Below, in pieces: positions 25,571 through 35,274 of a DNA stretch of 64,000 nucleotides. The translations under genes and the position numbers were made by a program. Source of the stretch: Cryobacterium sp. Y50 (GTDB lineage: Bacteria > Actinomycetota > Actinomycetes > Actinomycetales > Microbacteriaceae); contig NZ_PJJM01000105.1 of NCBI RefSeq assembly GCF_002929805.1, positions 1 to 64,000 of the forward strand, read 5' to 3'. Each line of letters opens with the position of its first letter. The first letter of the stretch is position 1. The notes below the pieces were generated by a model. The model saw nothing but the letters and a program-made list of their open reading frames with translations, did not search any database and had not been told where the DNA came from.

Positions 25571-26428
25571 CTAGCCCTGAGCGGCGATGATCGGTGCGAG
25601 CTCGGCGGGAGCGCCGGCCGAAAGTGGCTGCCACGACTCAAGCACGCCGTAGGCGATGATGCGTTCCGCAGTGGAATACAGCGGATTGCAACTAGTGAGC
25701 GTGATGATGCGGTCGACCGGGGGCCCGTCTGGATAGTTGGGAACGGATGCCAGTACCTGCACCTGCGACGGTGCCACGTATTCGGTATCGCGGTACCGGT
25801 AGGTGTAATAGCCGTCGGCCGTCTGCACGTAGATGGCGTCGCCGAGTTGCAGCTCGTTGATCAGGTGCATGCCACCGCCGAAGGCGCTGCGGTGCGCGGC
25901 AACGGCGAAGTTTCCAATCTCGCCAGGCATCTGCGTGCCGGGGTAGTGTCCGATGCCCAAACGGTTACTGTTCAAGACGTCATGGCCGGTGCCTTCGGCA
26001 ATGCTGCGGTGGTAACTGTCACCAAAACGAGGTACATACAACACCGCAAAGGCAGTGGCATTACCGGGTGCAGCTGCAACGACGGGCTCGCCGTAGTCCA
26101 CCGCCACGGGGGCCGTATCCGGTTCTACCGGGTCAGCCGTCGATTCGGGGAGCGGCGTCGACGTGTCCTGGGCGATCCAGTCTTGGCTGATTTCACTCGC
26201 AGCCGAGGACTGCGAATTGGCCATGATCATGTCATTCCACCACAACTGCCAGCCCAGAAACAGCAGTACGAGCGCGCTGGCCGTGATCAGCAGTTCACCG
26301 AGCACGCCCAAGACTGTGACTTTGCCAGACGGGCCTGTACTTGAGCGGTGCCGACCTTTGGTACCAGCGCCGGGCGACTCGGACCCATCGGGCACCGGCG
26401 CGGTGCGATCGTCTGCCTGTGGACACAT
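25571..26428 (-). CDS. class E sortase
   Basis: A 285-residue membrane-bound transpeptidase. A cytoplasmic Pro/Gly-rich tail leads to one transmembrane helix (about 42-62), an acidic linker and the sortase domain (about 125-270). The catalytic residues are His in AVAAHRSAF (about 179), Cys in ITLTSCNPLY (about 247) and Arg in TAERIIAYG (about 256). Class E sortases of actinobacteria anchor LAXTG-type proteins to peptidoglycan. No substrate gene is seen nearby. It is the first gene of a small operon with the 53-residue membrane protein and trpG. Confidence 0.9.
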   Translation of the reverse strand: MCPQADDRTAPVPDGSESPGAGTKGRHRSSTGPSGKVTVLGVLGELLITASALVLLFLGWQLWWNDMIMANSQSSAASEISQDWIAQDTSTPLPESTADPVEPDTAPVAVDYGEPVVAAAPGNATAFAVLYVPRFGDSYHRSIAEGTGHDVLNSNRLGIGHYPGTQMPGEIGNFAVAAHRSAFGGGMHLINELQLGDAIYVQTADGYYTYRYRDTEYVAPSQVQVLASVPNYPDGPPVDRIITLTSCNPLYSTAERIIAYGVLESWQPLSAGAPAELAPIIAAQG

Positions 26429-26508
26429 AATTCGATTCTACTGACCTGAGTTGTGCCCGGTCCCCGCGTCACAGCCACGAAAACAGGCGGAGACGCTAGG
26501 ATCGCAGA

Positions 26509-26754
26509 ATGGCACGTAAGAATTCTCGCACCAAGCCCGCTCGCACCGAAGTTGCCCGCTCGAACGAGGACGCGCCCAACGCCGTCTGGTTCAAGCCGGT
26601 CATGTTCGGTTTTATGCTGCTGGGCCTGGCCTGGATCATCGTGTTTTACGTCAGTGGCAGCCAGCTTCCCATCGCGGGTCTCGGCGCCATGAACATACTG
26701 GTCGGCTTCGGAATCGCGTTCATCGGCTTTCTGATGACCACCCGCTGGCGTTAG
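26509..26754 (+). CDS. crgA: cell division protein CrgA
   Basis: An 81-residue membrane protein of the expected length. A basic, hydrophilic N-terminus (ARKNSRTKPART) leads to two transmembrane helices (about 28-48 and 58-76) with the family pattern PNAVWFKPVMFGFMLLGLAW and a short MTTRWR tail. CrgA links FtsZ, FtsQ and PBPs at the actinobacterial septum and restrains FtsZ assembly. Its place near sortase and pknB is conserved. Confidence 0.95.
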   Translation: MARKNSRTKPARTEVARSNEDAPNAVWFKPVMFGFMLLGLAWIIVFYVSGSQLPIAGLGAMNILVGFGIAFIGFLMTTRWR

Positions 26755-26856
26755 TTCTGTCGCGCCGCCAAGTCCCGAACCGCTCACGCACCGGTGATTA
26801 AGCGGATACTGCCCGGCTACCGAAATTCGGAAGCGCAGATAATGACACCGGTGTAA

Positions 26857-26886
26857 TTATCCCCATGTGGATAGACCTGTGGATAA
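26857..26886. promoter_or_regulatory. cluster of three DnaA-box-like sequences
   Basis: TTATCCCCA (26857-26865), TGTGGATAG (26866-26874) and TGTGGATAA (26878-26886, a perfect reverse DnaA box) lie within 30 bases between the crgA and rhomboid genes. They might titrate DnaA or control the flanking genes. Confidence 0.5.
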
Positions 26887-26906
26887 CTTTCCGGTACTCC
26901 GAGTGG

Positions 26907-27752
26907 TCAGCCAATCGGGGCGAGCCGGCTCATAATTTTGAGGACTCCGATAACCACGAGAAGTGCGGCGACTCCCGTGATCAAGACCATCTGCAGCCCC
27001 TTTTGCGCTGGCCGCCGGGTACGCATGAGAACGAACCCGATGAGTGCGCCCCCGACTATGCCGCCGAGGTGAGCCTGCCAGGCGATCCCCGGAATGAAGC
27101 TCACGACCACGTTGATGCCGAGCAGGACCAGGAGCTGCTTCGAATTTCCGCCGAGACCGCGCTGAATGACTAAGAAGGCACCCATAAGCCCGAACAGGGC
27201 CCCTGATGCCCCAACGACGTAGGTGTACGGAGTAGCCAGCACCAGAACCCCGACCGACCCGGCAAAACCGCTGATCAGATAGAGCGCAAGGAAACGACCA
27301 CGGCCGAGTACCCCTTCGAGCATCGGGCCGAAGATCCATAGCATGTACATGTTGAGCAGCACGTGAAACGGCAAGCCGCCTTGCGAATGCAGAAAAACAC
27401 TGGTCAACATGCGCCACGGCTCAATGAGGGTGAGGGCCGGCGCGTATGCGAATCGTTGGGTGATCCCGAGGCCGGGGATCCATTGCAGGACGAAGACGAA
27501 GACGGTGATCGCGATGAGCGCGTAAGTCACCGTGGGTTGGCCGTTCCCGGTCAGCCGGGTGAGCACGGCAGGTTTGGTGCGGGGAGCGTTCTTGCGCTGC
27601 AGTTTCATGCATTCGGGGCAGATAACGCCCACAGCAGCCTGAGTCTGGCATTCGGCGCAAATGGTGCGCCCGCAGCGCTGACACAGGATAAAGCTCTGCC
27701 GCCCCGGATGGCGGTAACAAAAATTCGCCGCCGAGGCCGGCAGATCACTCAT
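26907..27752 (-). CDS. rhomboid-family intramembrane serine protease
   Basis: A 281-residue membrane protein. A Cys-rich N-terminal zinc-binding segment (CYRHPGRQSFILCQRCGRTI plus two CxxC-like pairs) precedes six or seven transmembrane helices. The rhomboid domain has WRMLTSVFLHS, the catalytic Ser in VGASGALFGLMGAFL and the catalytic His in AWQAHLGGIVGG. It cleaves transmembrane substrates; no partner is evident. The Cys-rich N-terminus is common in actinobacterial members. Start at ATG 27752. Confidence 0.92.
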   Translation of the reverse strand: MSDLPASAANFCYRHPGRQSFILCQRCGRTICAECQTQAAVGVICPECMKLQRKNAPRTKPAVLTRLTGNGQPTVTYALIAITVFVFVLQWIPGLGITQRFAYAPALTLIEPWRMLTSVFLHSQGGLPFHVLLNMYMLWIFGPMLEGVLGRGRFLALYLISGFAGSVGVLVLATPYTYVVGASGALFGLMGAFLVIQRGLGGNSKQLLVLLGINVVVSFIPGIAWQAHLGGIVGGALIGFVLMRTRRPAQKGLQMVLITGVAALLVVIGVLKIMSRLAPIG

Positions 27753-27771
27753 TCTGGTCTGCTTGTATGAG

Positions 27772-28311
27772 TTAGACGGACTCGACGGAGACGCTCTGAA
27801 TGATGACGTCTTCCAGCGGGCGGTCGCGACCATCGGTGCCGACGGTCGCGAGCTTCGCGACGATTGCGCGGCTGTCCTCGTCTTCAACGGCGCCGAAGAT
27901 GGTGTGCTTGCCCTGCAGCCAGGTGGTCGGCACGACGGTTATGAAGAACTGCGAGCCGTTGGTTCCGTGACCACCCTGGATTCCCGCGTTCGCCATGGCG
28001 AGCACGTAGGGCTGGGTGAAGTCGAGATCGGGGCTGATTTCATCGTCGAACTGGTAGCCGGGGCCGCCAGTGCCCTGGCCGAGCGGGTCGCCGGCCTGGA
28101 TCATGAAGTCCTTGATGATGCGGTGAAAAACGGTGCCATCGTAGAGCGGCGTGGTGGAGGCGACGCCTGTGGCAGGGTGCTTCCACTCGATTTCGCCGGT
28201 GGCGAGGCCGACGAAGTTCTTGACTGTCTTCGGCGCGTGATTGCCGAAGAGATTGACCTTGATCGGTCCGAGTGTGGTGTTCAGGGTGGCGACGGCGGTG
28301 TGCTTAGACAT
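27772..28311 (-). CDS. ppiA: cyclophilin-type peptidyl-prolyl isomerase
   Basis: A 179-residue soluble cyclophilin starting MSKHTAVATLNTTLGPIKVN. The isomerase motifs FHRIIKDFMIQAGDP, GTNGSQFFITVVPTTWLQGKH and FGAVEDEDS are present. No signal peptide, so it is cytosolic. It speeds Xaa-Pro isomerisation in folding. Longer in-frame readings exist upstream, but ATG 28311 agrees with the family. The gene lies 19 bases before the rhomboid gene. Confidence 0.95.
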   Translation of the reverse strand: MSKHTAVATLNTTLGPIKVNLFGNHAPKTVKNFVGLATGEIEWKHPATGVASTTPLYDGTVFHRIIKDFMIQAGDPLGQGTGGPGYQFDDEISPDLDFTQPYVLAMANAGIQGGHGTNGSQFFITVVPTTWLQGKHTIFGAVEDEDSRAIVAKLATVGTDGRDRPLEDVIIQSVSVESV

Positions 28312-28490
28312 ACTCCGATTCTTGCACAGCAACCGTCGCCTACCCTGATCGACCCCGTGCGCTTCCGGGACGTTCCCAGTGCATTCGCTGGCAAGACATC
28401 GATTGCGCGCCAAGGTTTCAGTGGCAAGATGGGCACTCAGTGGCAAGATAGATACACATTCGCCACACACGACATCGATGGAGGGTCCAG

Positions 28491-29018
28491 ATGAGCCTGT
28501 CACGCAAGCGCCGCAAGGAACTCACTCGGCTGCGCAAAAGCGCAGACGAATTATGGAGCCACCAACAAGAGGTATTGGAGCGAGCGAACGTTCTCGCTCG
28601 CCAGGCCGGTCACCAGGCCGGCATTCTCGCCCGCGAAGAAGTTGCTCCGCGCGTTCGCGAGAGCTACGACCACTACGTACGTCCAGGCGTGAACGCCACC
28701 CAGGAAGCCGCAGACGGTGTTCGCCGCCGCGTGGTGAACGACGTCCTTCCCGGCATCGGTACCGCCATCGGCACAGTCATGTCGGTTGGTGACGTCGCGC
28801 GTGACGCCCGCGTGCGAGCTGCGCTGGGCCGCATCCGCTTGCAGAAGCCCGTCGTGGTCGAACCTAAGGGAGTGGGGGCCGGAACCTACTTCGCCCTCGG
28901 TCTAGCCGTCGTAGCCGCTGCAGGCGTCGCCTACGCCGTCTGGCAGACGTTCCGTGCCGATGACGAGCTCTGGGTGGCCGACGATGAGGTTGAACCGGGC
29001 GCGTCGCAGGAAGACTAG
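28491..29018 (+). CDS. hypothetical membrane-anchored protein
   Basis: A 175-residue protein with a charged helical N-terminus (KRRKELTRLRKSADELWSHQ, then repeated QAGHQAGILA), a middle segment rich in VRRRVVNDVLPG, and one transmembrane helix near residues 128-148 (GTYFALGLAVVAAAGVAYAVW), ending in an acidic tail. Similar proteins sit beside ppiA in Microbacteriaceae as conserved hypothetical genes. It may be a stress or envelope protein. ATG 28491 is well placed. Confidence 0.75.
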   Translation: MSLSRKRRKELTRLRKSADELWSHQQEVLERANVLARQAGHQAGILAREEVAPRVRESYDHYVRPGVNATQEAADGVRRRVVNDVLPGIGTAIGTVMSVGDVARDARVRAALGRIRLQKPVVVEPKGVGAGTYFALGLAVVAAAGVAYAVWQTFRADDELWVADDEVEPGASQED

Positions 29019-29033
29019 CGCCGCAACATTACC

Positions 29034-29075
29034 CGCGGCAGGGTCCGCATCCAACCGGATGCGGACCCTGCCGCG
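29034..29075 (+). terminator. strong hairpin after the membrane-protein gene
   Basis: A perfect 19-bp inverted repeat (29034-29052 and 29057-29075) closes a 4-base loop (AACC). It follows the stop codon of the gene at 28491 by 15 bases. There is no U-tract, as usual here. Confidence 0.85.
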
Positions 29076-29197
29076 TTAACGGTCGTAACGGACCGCAGCA
29101 ATCGCTACGATGCCATCTCACCGGATGTCCCGCTTGGTACGGAAAATAATCCCCAGGGGTACAAGAAAAGACCCGTCCGAAGACGAGCCTTGATTTG

Positions 29198-29270
29198 TGG
29201 AGCCACGGGGAATCGAACCCCGGACCTCCTGCTTGCAAAGCAGGCGCTCTACCAATTGAGCTATGGCCCC
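29198..29270 (-). tRNA. tRNA-Ala (anticodon TGC)
   Basis: A minus-strand 73-base tRNA with acceptor GGGGCCA paired to TGGCTCC plus A. The D-arm is GCTC/GAGC, and the anticodon stem CCTGC/GCAGG encloses TTTGCAA. The T-arm is CGGGGTTCGATTCCCCG. CCA is not encoded. Confidence 0.97.
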
Positions 29271-29321
29271 GTTTTCTCACCCCCGTGATAACGGGTGAGA
29301 GCTTATGAAGCTGGTGCTGCG

Positions 29322-29395
29322 TGGGGATACCGGGATTTGAACCTGGGACCTCTTCATTATCAGTGAAGCGCTCTAACCAACTGAGCTATATCCCC
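29322..29395 (-). tRNA. tRNA-Ile (anticodon GAT)
   Basis: A minus-strand 74-base tRNA with acceptor GGGGATA/TATCCCC plus A. The anticodon stem CTTCA/TGAAG encloses CTGATAA, giving anticodon GAT. It lies 52 bases upstream of tRNA-Ala and is probably cotranscribed with it, downstream of the gyrase genes. Confidence 0.97.
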
Positions 29396-29544
29396 CTGTT
29401 GGGCAGATTGAAGACTATCGGAATCTGGCCGGAACCTGAAATCGAGTCATGCCGCGGTGAGGCGGAGTTGCTTGAATTAGGGTGTGAGGGCTGCTTCCGG
29501 GGAAAAACAGCCCTCGATTGTGCCTATAAAGCCTTGACGACCGC

Positions 29545-29949
29545 TTAGTTATTGGTGAATCCGACGAGCAGACCGCCGGTAATTTTGACGCTCAGGTTGT
29601 ACAGAACGGCGTAAATGGCGCCAAGCGCGGTGATTACGACCAGGTTCAGCACGGCCACAACGACCGCGAAGCCCATAACGTTGCCGATCGAAAGAATAGC
29701 GGCAAGGTCGGCTGATTCTCCTGCCACGGTGGCGTACAGCTCATCGACACTGGTCAGCACTTGGGTCTGCACGAGCACGGTGTAGGTGAGGAAGGTAGCG
29801 ACGATCGTGACGATCGCCAGGCATATCGCCACCAAAAACGACAGTTTCACGCTCGACCAGAAGTCAACGTAGACCAGTTTGAGTCGAACCTGCTTGCTCG
29901 TGGTCTTACGAGTGGACTTCTTGGCGAGCTTTTCGGCGACGCTACTCAT
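29545..29949 (-). CDS. DUF3566 membrane protein
   Basis: A 134-residue protein with two strong transmembrane helices (about 32-58 and 93-118), a charged Lys/Thr-rich N-terminus and the DUF3566 pattern [20 protein letters not shown]. The family sits directly downstream of gyrA in most actinobacteria; function unknown. The ATG overlaps the gyrA stop by 8 bases. Confidence 0.92.
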   Translation of the reverse strand: MSSVAEKLAKKSTRKTTSKQVRLKLVYVDFWSSVKLSFLVAICLAIVTIVATFLTYTVLVQTQVLTSVDELYATVAGESADLAAILSIGNVMGFAVVVAVLNLVVITALGAIYAVLYNLSVKITGGLLVGFTNN

Positions 29950-32605
29950 TCGGTGTCTCTACTTTCCCTGAATCCGGGTGAGGAACAGCGCCGTCTGCGG
30001 CACTGCTGTCGACCGCACCAGCTGGCAGGTCGGTATCCGTCACGTCTTCTTCGTCGGTGGTTTCGTCCGTGGCGACCAGATTACGTTCAATGTTTTTCGC
30101 GATGGAAATGATTCTGTCTTCACTCGCAAACTTTGCGAAGACAACACCCATCGTGTCCCGACCCTTGGCCGGAACCTCGGCGACGTCAGAGCGTACCACC
30201 TTGCCACTGGCAAGTACCACAAGAACCTCGTCCTCGGGGTTGACGATCAACGAGCCGACCAGATCGCCGCGATCGTCGTTGAGCTTGGCCACCTTGATGC
30301 CCAGGCCGCCGCGATTCTGCAGACGATACTGGTCCGCCGCGGTGCGCTTGGCGTAGCCACCCTCGGTGACCACGAAGACATAACCGTCATCATTGATAAC
30401 GGATGCGTCCAGCAGCGTATCCTCACCGCGAAAGTGCATCCCAATCACGCCGGAGGTGCTGCGGCCCATCGGGCGCAGCGCTTCGTCGGTGGCGGTGAAA
30501 CGAATCGACATCCCCTTGCGGGACACCAGGAGCAGATCGGAATCATCTTCGACCAGCAGCGCGGAGACGAGTTCGTCGCCTTCACGCAGCTTGATCGCGA
30601 TGATGCCGCCGGTGCGGTTGGTGTCGTATTCATGCAGCGCGGTCTTCTTGATCAGTCCGTCGCGGGTAGCTAGGGTCAGATACTGGGCCACCTCGTAGTC
30701 ACGAATGTCAAGAATCTGGGCGATTTCCTCGCCCGGCTGCAGCGCGAGCAGGTTGGCAACGTGCTGGCCCTTGGCGTCGCGGCCGGATTCCTGAGCCTCG
30801 TAGGCCTTGGCCCGGTAGACCCGGCCGGTGTTGGTGAAAAATAACAGCCAGTGGTGTGTCGTGGTCACGAAAAAGTGTTCGACCACGTCGTCGGCGCGCA
30901 GCTGGGCTCCCTTGACTCCCTTGCCACCGCGATGCTGGTTGCGGTAGTTGTCGCTGCGGGTGCGCTTGATGTAGCCACCGCGCGTTACGGTGACCACCAT
31001 CTCCTCTTCAGGAATGAGGTCCTCGAGCGACATGTCGCCGTCGAAACCAAACATTATTTCGGTGCGCCGGTCGTCGCCGAACTTCGCGGCGATCTCAGCA
31101 AGTTCCTCGCTGATTATCGTGCGCTGACGCTCGGGACTGGCCAGGATCGACTTGAATTCGGCGATCTGAAGTTCGAGTTCAGCAGCCTGGTCGATGATCT
31201 TCTGGCGCTCGAGGGCGGCCAGACGGCGCAGTTGCATAGTGAGAATTGCGTCAGCCTGAAGCTTGTCCACGTCGAGCAGGGCCATCAGGCCTTCACGAGC
31301 GTCGTCGACCGTGTTCGAGCGGCGGATGAGCGCGATAACCTCATCGAGAGCGTCCAGCGCCTTGAGGTAGCCGCGCAGAATGTGGGCATCTGCTTCAGCC
31401 TTATTGAGGCGAAACTGGGTCCGCCGAACGATGACCTCGATCTGGTGCGCGACCCAGGCGGAGATGAAACCGTCGAGGGCGAGCGTGCGCGGCACGCCGT
31501 CGACAATGGCCAGCATGTTGGCGCCGAAGTTTTCCTGCAGCTGGGTGTGCTTGTACAGGTTGTTCAGCACGACCTTGGCGACGGCGTCGCGCTTGAGCAC
31601 GATGACAAGGCGCTGGCCGGTTCGACCACTGGTTTCATCGCGGATATCCGCGATTCCGGTGATTTTGGCGTCCTTGACCAGGTCGGCGATCTTGATAGCG
31701 AGGTTGTCGGGGTTCACCTGATACGGCAGCTCGGTGATGACGAGGCAGGTACGACCCTGAAGCTCCTCGATGCTGACCACAGCACGCATCGTGATCGAGC
31801 CACGACCGGTGCGGTAGGCGTCCTGAATGCCCTTGGTACCCAGGATTTGGGCGCCGGTGGGAAAGTCGGGGCCCTTGATGCGCTGGATCAGTGCTTCGAG
31901 CAGCTCGTCGCGGGTGGCGTCGGGGTTGTCGAGGTACCACTGGGCGCCGGCAGCTACCTCGCGCAGGTTGTGCGGCGGAATGTTCGTGGCCATACCAACG
32001 GCGATTCCGACCGAGCCATTGACCAACAGGTTCGGAAAACGGGCCGGCAGCACGGTCGGCTCGAGCGTACGGCCATCGTAGTTGTCCTGAAAATCGACGG
32101 TGTCTTCGTCGATGTCGCGCACCATTTCGAGGGCGAGCGGCGCCATCTTGGTTTCGGTGTACCGCGGGGCTGCTGCACCGTCATTGCCGGGAGAACCGAA
32201 GTTTCCCTGACCCAGCGCGAGCGGATACCGTAGGCTCCACGGCTGAACCAGACGCACGAGCGCGTCGTAAATCGACGAGTCCCCATGCGGGTGAAACTGA
32301 CCCATCACGTCACCGACGACGCGAGCGCACTTGGAGAAAGCCTTGTCTGGGCGGTAGCCGCCGTCGAACATGGCGTAGATCACGCGACGGTGCACCGGCT
32401 TCATGCCGTCGCGCACGTCGGGCAGCGCACGCCCGACGATGACGCTCATCGCGTAGTCGAGGTAGGAGCGCTGCATTTCCAGCTGCAGATCGACCTGGTC
32501 GATCTTGCCGTGCTGCACGAGGTGGGCTGCCGCAGCAGCCGCGTTCGCTGCCGTTATTTCGGGCGTATTCGAGTCGGAGTTGCCCGTGGTGTCATCAGAT
32601 GTCAA
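29942..32605 (-). CDS. gyrA: DNA gyrase subunit A
   Basis: An 887-residue topoisomerase subunit. TTG 32605 is taken as start ([13 protein letters not shown]), since no ATG/GTG fits before the conserved [20 protein letters not shown]; it overlaps the gyrB stop by 11 bases. The active-site Tyr lies in [10 protein letters not shown]. The quinolone region reads [19 protein letters not shown], with the wild-type Ser and Asp, so no target resistance is visible. The C-terminal wheel carries the GyrA box QRGGKGVKG-like segment ([12 protein letters not shown]). It forms A2B2 gyrase with the adjacent gyrB. Confidence 0.95.
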   Translation of the reverse strand: MTSDDTTGNSDSNTPEITAANAAAAAAHLVQHGKIDQVDLQLEMQRSYLDYAMSVIVGRALPDVRDGMKPVHRRVIYAMFDGGYRPDKAFSKCARVVGDVMGQFHPHGDSSIYDALVRLVQPWSLRYPLALGQGNFGSPGNDGAAAPRYTETKMAPLALEMVRDIDEDTVDFQDNYDGRTLEPTVLPARFPNLLVNGSVGIAVGMATNIPPHNLREVAAGAQWYLDNPDATRDELLEALIQRIKGPDFPTGAQILGTKGIQDAYRTGRGSITMRAVVSIEELQGRTCLVITELPYQVNPDNLAIKIADLVKDAKITGIADIRDETSGRTGQRLVIVLKRDAVAKVVLNNLYKHTQLQENFGANMLAIVDGVPRTLALDGFISAWVAHQIEVIVRRTQFRLNKAEADAHILRGYLKALDALDEVIALIRRSNTVDDAREGLMALLDVDKLQADAILTMQLRRLAALERQKIIDQAAELELQIAEFKSILASPERQRTIISEELAEIAAKFGDDRRTEIMFGFDGDMSLEDLIPEEEMVVTVTRGGYIKRTRSDNYRNQHRGGKGVKGAQLRADDVVEHFFVTTTHHWLLFFTNTGRVYRAKAYEAQESGRDAKGQHVANLLALQPGEEIAQILDIRDYEVAQYLTLATRDGLIKKTALHEYDTNRTGGIIAIKLREGDELVSALLVEDDSDLLLVSRKGMSIRFTATDEALRPMGRSTSGVIGMHFRGEDTLLDASVINDDGYVFVVTEGGYAKRTAADQYRLQNRGGLGIKVAKLNDDRGDLVGSLIVNPEDEVLVVLASGKVVRSDVAEVPAKGRDTMGVVFAKFASEDRIISIAKNIERNLVATDETTDEEDVTDTDLPAGAVDSSAADGAVPHPDSGKVETPNE

Positions 32606-34613
32606 GGAAACGCACGTCCTTCGCGTTTTTCTGGATGAAGTTGCGTCGAGATTCGACGTCTTCACCCATCAGGGTGGAGAAGATTTCGTCGGCGGATGCC
32701 GCGTCGTCCAGGGTGACCTGCAGCAGGGTGCGGGATTCGGGGGCCATTGTGGTTTCCCACAGCTCCTTGTAGTCCATCTCGCCGAGTCCCTTGTAACGCT
32801 GAATGCCGTTGTCCTTCGGGATCCGCTTGCCCGAGGCTGCGCCATCGGCAAGAAGGGCGTCGCGTTCGGCATCGGAGTAAACATATTCGTGCGGCGAGTT
32901 GGTCCACTTGAGCCGGTACAACGGCGGCTGCGCCAGATAGACGTAGCCGAGGTCGATCAACGGACGCATGTAGCGGAACAGCAGGGTCAACAGCAGGGTC
33001 GTGATGTGCTGACCGTCGACATCAGCGTCGGCCATCAACACGATCTTGTGGTACCGCACCTTGTCCGGGTTGAATTCTTCGCCCATCCCAGCACCGAACG
33101 CCGTGATCATGGCCTGAACCTCTGCGTTACCGAGGGCACGGTCGAGGCGAGCCTTTTCAACGTTGAGGATCTTGCCGCGCAGTGGCAAGATCGCCTGGAA
33201 CTCAGGATTACGTCCCTGCACGGCGGAGCCGCCGGCTGAGTCGCCCTCAACAATGAAGATCTCGGACAAGGAGGGATCTTTGCTTTGGCAGTCCTTGAGC
33301 TTGCCCGGCATGCCGCCGCCCTCGAGCAGTCCCTTACGCCTGGCAGTTTCGCGGGCCTTGCGGGCCGCCATGCGGGCGTTCGATGCTTGCAGGGACTTGC
33401 GAATGATTTCTCGGGCCGAGTTGGGGTTGCGGTTGAACCAGTCGGTGAGCTGATCGTTGGCGACTTTTTGCACGAACGACTTCGCCTCGGTGTTGCCCAG
33501 TTTGGTCTTGGTTTGGCCTTCGAACTGCGGTTCGGCGAGCTTGATCGATACGACCGCGGTCAGTCCTTCACGCACGTCATCGCCGGTGAGGTTGTCATCC
33601 TTTTCTTTCAGGATGCCCTTCTCGCGGGCGTACTTGTTCACGAGCGTGGTCAGCGCGGCGCGGAAACCCTCTTCGTGGGTGCCGCCCTCGTGGGTGTTGA
33701 TCGTGTTCGCGTAGGTGTGCACGCTCTCGGTGTAGGCCGTGGTCCACTGCATGGCCACTTCCAGCGCCATCTTGCGTTCGTGATCTTCCCACTCGAACGA
33801 AATGATTTCCTCGTTGACGAGGTCGGCCTTCTTGGTGCGGTTGAGGTATTCGACATAGTCGACGAGTCCCTGATCATATTTGAAGGTAGTACTGACGACC
33901 GTGCCATCGTCATTGCGGTGGGCTTCACGCTCGTCGGTGAGAGTGAGTCGCAGGCCTTTGTTCAAAAAGCCCATCTGCTGAAAACGAGCGCGCAGCGTTT
34001 CGTAGTCGAAATCGATCGTCTCGAAGGTTTCAGCACTCGGCCAGAAGGTAATCGTGGTGCCGGTTTCATCGTTCGCTTCGCCCCGTTCCAGGGGAGCGTT
34101 GGGAACACCGTTGGAGAAACTCTGGCGCCAAATATAACCCTGTCGGCGAACCTCGACCTCGAGGCGGCTCGACAGGGCGTTCACCACGGAGCTGCCAACA
34201 CCGTGCAGGCCACCGGAAACGGAATAGCCACCTCCGCCGAACTTTCCACCGGCGTGCAGGACCGTCAGGACGACCTCAACGGTCGAACGGCCCTCGGCTT
34301 TGTGAATGTCGACCGGGATTCCACGACCGTTGTCTTCGACGCGAATGGCACCGTCGGCCAGGATGCGAATATCAATTGTGTCGCAGTGCCCCGCCAGAGC
34401 TTCGTCGACGGAGTTATCAACGATCTCATAAACGAGATGGTGTAGTCCGCGCGGTCCGGTGGATCCGATATACATTCCGGGTCGCTTGCGAACGGCTTCC
34501 AGGCCCTCGAGCACTTGGATATCGTCTGCACCGTATTCGTGCTCCGGCTCCCGCTCCGCCACTATCGGGGATATATCTGGGGAGGTGCGTTCGGGTGTCG
34601 GTTCAACTGTCAT
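32595..34613 (-). CDS. gyrB: DNA gyrase subunit B
   Basis: A 672-residue ATPase subunit starting at ATG 34613 ([15 protein letters not shown]) with AGGAG upstream; ATG 34640 is less likely. The GHKL ATPase shows [20 protein letters not shown] and DNGRGIPVD with [19 protein letters not shown]. The Toprim domain has EGDSAGGSA and DADVDGQHI. Together with GyrA it introduces negative supercoils. Its place after dciA/recF is the standard dnaA-gyrA order. Confidence 0.97.
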   Translation of the reverse strand: MTVEPTPERTSPDISPIVAEREPEHEYGADDIQVLEGLEAVRKRPGMYIGSTGPRGLHHLVYEIVDNSVDEALAGHCDTIDIRILADGAIRVEDNGRGIPVDIHKAEGRSTVEVVLTVLHAGGKFGGGGYSVSGGLHGVGSSVVNALSSRLEVEVRRQGYIWRQSFSNGVPNAPLERGEANDETGTTITFWPSAETFETIDFDYETLRARFQQMGFLNKGLRLTLTDEREAHRNDDGTVVSTTFKYDQGLVDYVEYLNRTKKADLVNEEIISFEWEDHERKMALEVAMQWTTAYTESVHTYANTINTHEGGTHEEGFRAALTTLVNKYAREKGILKEKDDNLTGDDVREGLTAVVSIKLAEPQFEGQTKTKLGNTEAKSFVQKVANDQLTDWFNRNPNSAREIIRKSLQASNARMAARKARETARRKGLLEGGGMPGKLKDCQSKDPSLSEIFIVEGDSAGGSAVQGRNPEFQAILPLRGKILNVEKARLDRALGNAEVQAMITAFGAGMGEEFNPDKVRYHKIVLMADADVDGQHITTLLLTLLFRYMRPLIDLGYVYLAQPPLYRLKWTNSPHEYVYSDAERDALLADGAASGKRIPKDNGIQRYKGLGEMDYKELWETTMAPESRTLLQVTLDDAASADEIFSTLMGEDVESRRNFIQKNAKDVRFLDI

Positions 34614-34734
34614 CTGAAAATAGGCTCCTGACCATCGCACGGGCGACCATTTAGTCTACCAAATGGGGCGCGACCAACCGGCCATAATCGCCGTTTGACG
34701 CCTTTCGTTCAAGGGGTTGACCTTATTTGCTGAA

Positions 34735-35274
34735 TCACCCGTAGGTATCGCGTGGACCACGCCCTGGAATTGATCTGGGACCCTTTTTCCAGGATGGGGC
34801 GTTGGGCCCCTGAAAACGAATCGATTGGATGCCGGCATCGGGGTAGCGGGTTGTGATGTGTTCCATGATAACGTTCCGCATCAGACGTAACTGGGTCGCC
34901 CAGGCAGTCGACTCGCAGTGCACAGTGAGAACGCCATCATCAATGCCCGCCGGGGTGGAATGCTTGGCGGTTTCTTCACCGGCCAACAGTATCCAGGAGG
35001 CGAGCAGTTCCGATTGAGCCAGTGGTGAATTCCAGCCGAGTTGCATGGTGAGGGAGTTGATGGTGTCGCCGAGGCCGCGGGGATCGCGCCCGATTCCAAA
35101 GGGCACACTCGAGCTGGCGGCAAGCGCAATGCGCTTACGGCCGCGGGTACGGCGTGCATTCGGATCGCCGAAGATACTCTTGAATCGCAGGTAGACCTGG
35201 CTGGCTTCACTGCCATCGGATTCCAGTGAATCACTGCTCTCGGGTGTTTCACGTGGAACATTCAGGTCAGTCAT
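34735..35274 (-). CDS. dciA: DciA-type (DUF721) replicative helicase-loader protein
   Basis: A 179-residue protein. The N-terminus is a disordered, Ser/Glu-rich tail. The C-terminal DUF721 domain (about 80-160) has GWNSPLAQSELLASWILLAG and LTVHCESTAWATQLRLM. DciA is thought to load or assist DnaB in bacteria lacking DnaC. It overlaps the recF stop by 8 bases. A parS-like 16-mer lies inside its first codons (NVPRET). Confidence 0.9.
   Translation of the reverse strand: MTDLNVPRETPESSDSLESDGSEASQVYLRFKSIFGDPNARRTRGRKRIALAASSSVPFGIGRDPRGLGDTINSLTMQLGWNSPLAQSELLASWILLAGEETAKHSTPAGIDDGVLTVHCESTAWATQLRLMRNVIMEHITTRYPDAGIQSIRFQGPNAPSWKKGPRSIPGRGPRDTYG
35245..35260. promoter_or_regulatory. parS-like site inside dciA
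   Basis: TGTTTCACGTGGAACA matches the 16-bp parS consensus at 15 positions. It falls within the 5' end of dciA, about 8 kb from parB and within 3 kb of oriC, as expected for an origin-proximal ParB site. Confidence 0.65.

Noticed and set aside
30851-32233. 460-codon plus-strand open frame opposite gyrA
   Set aside because: High-GC antisense shadow of a clearly coding gyrA. It has no family motifs and gyrA is complete.
33285-34445. 386-codon plus-strand open frame opposite gyrB
   Set aside because: Shadow of gyrB, as all gyrB motifs are present on the minus strand.
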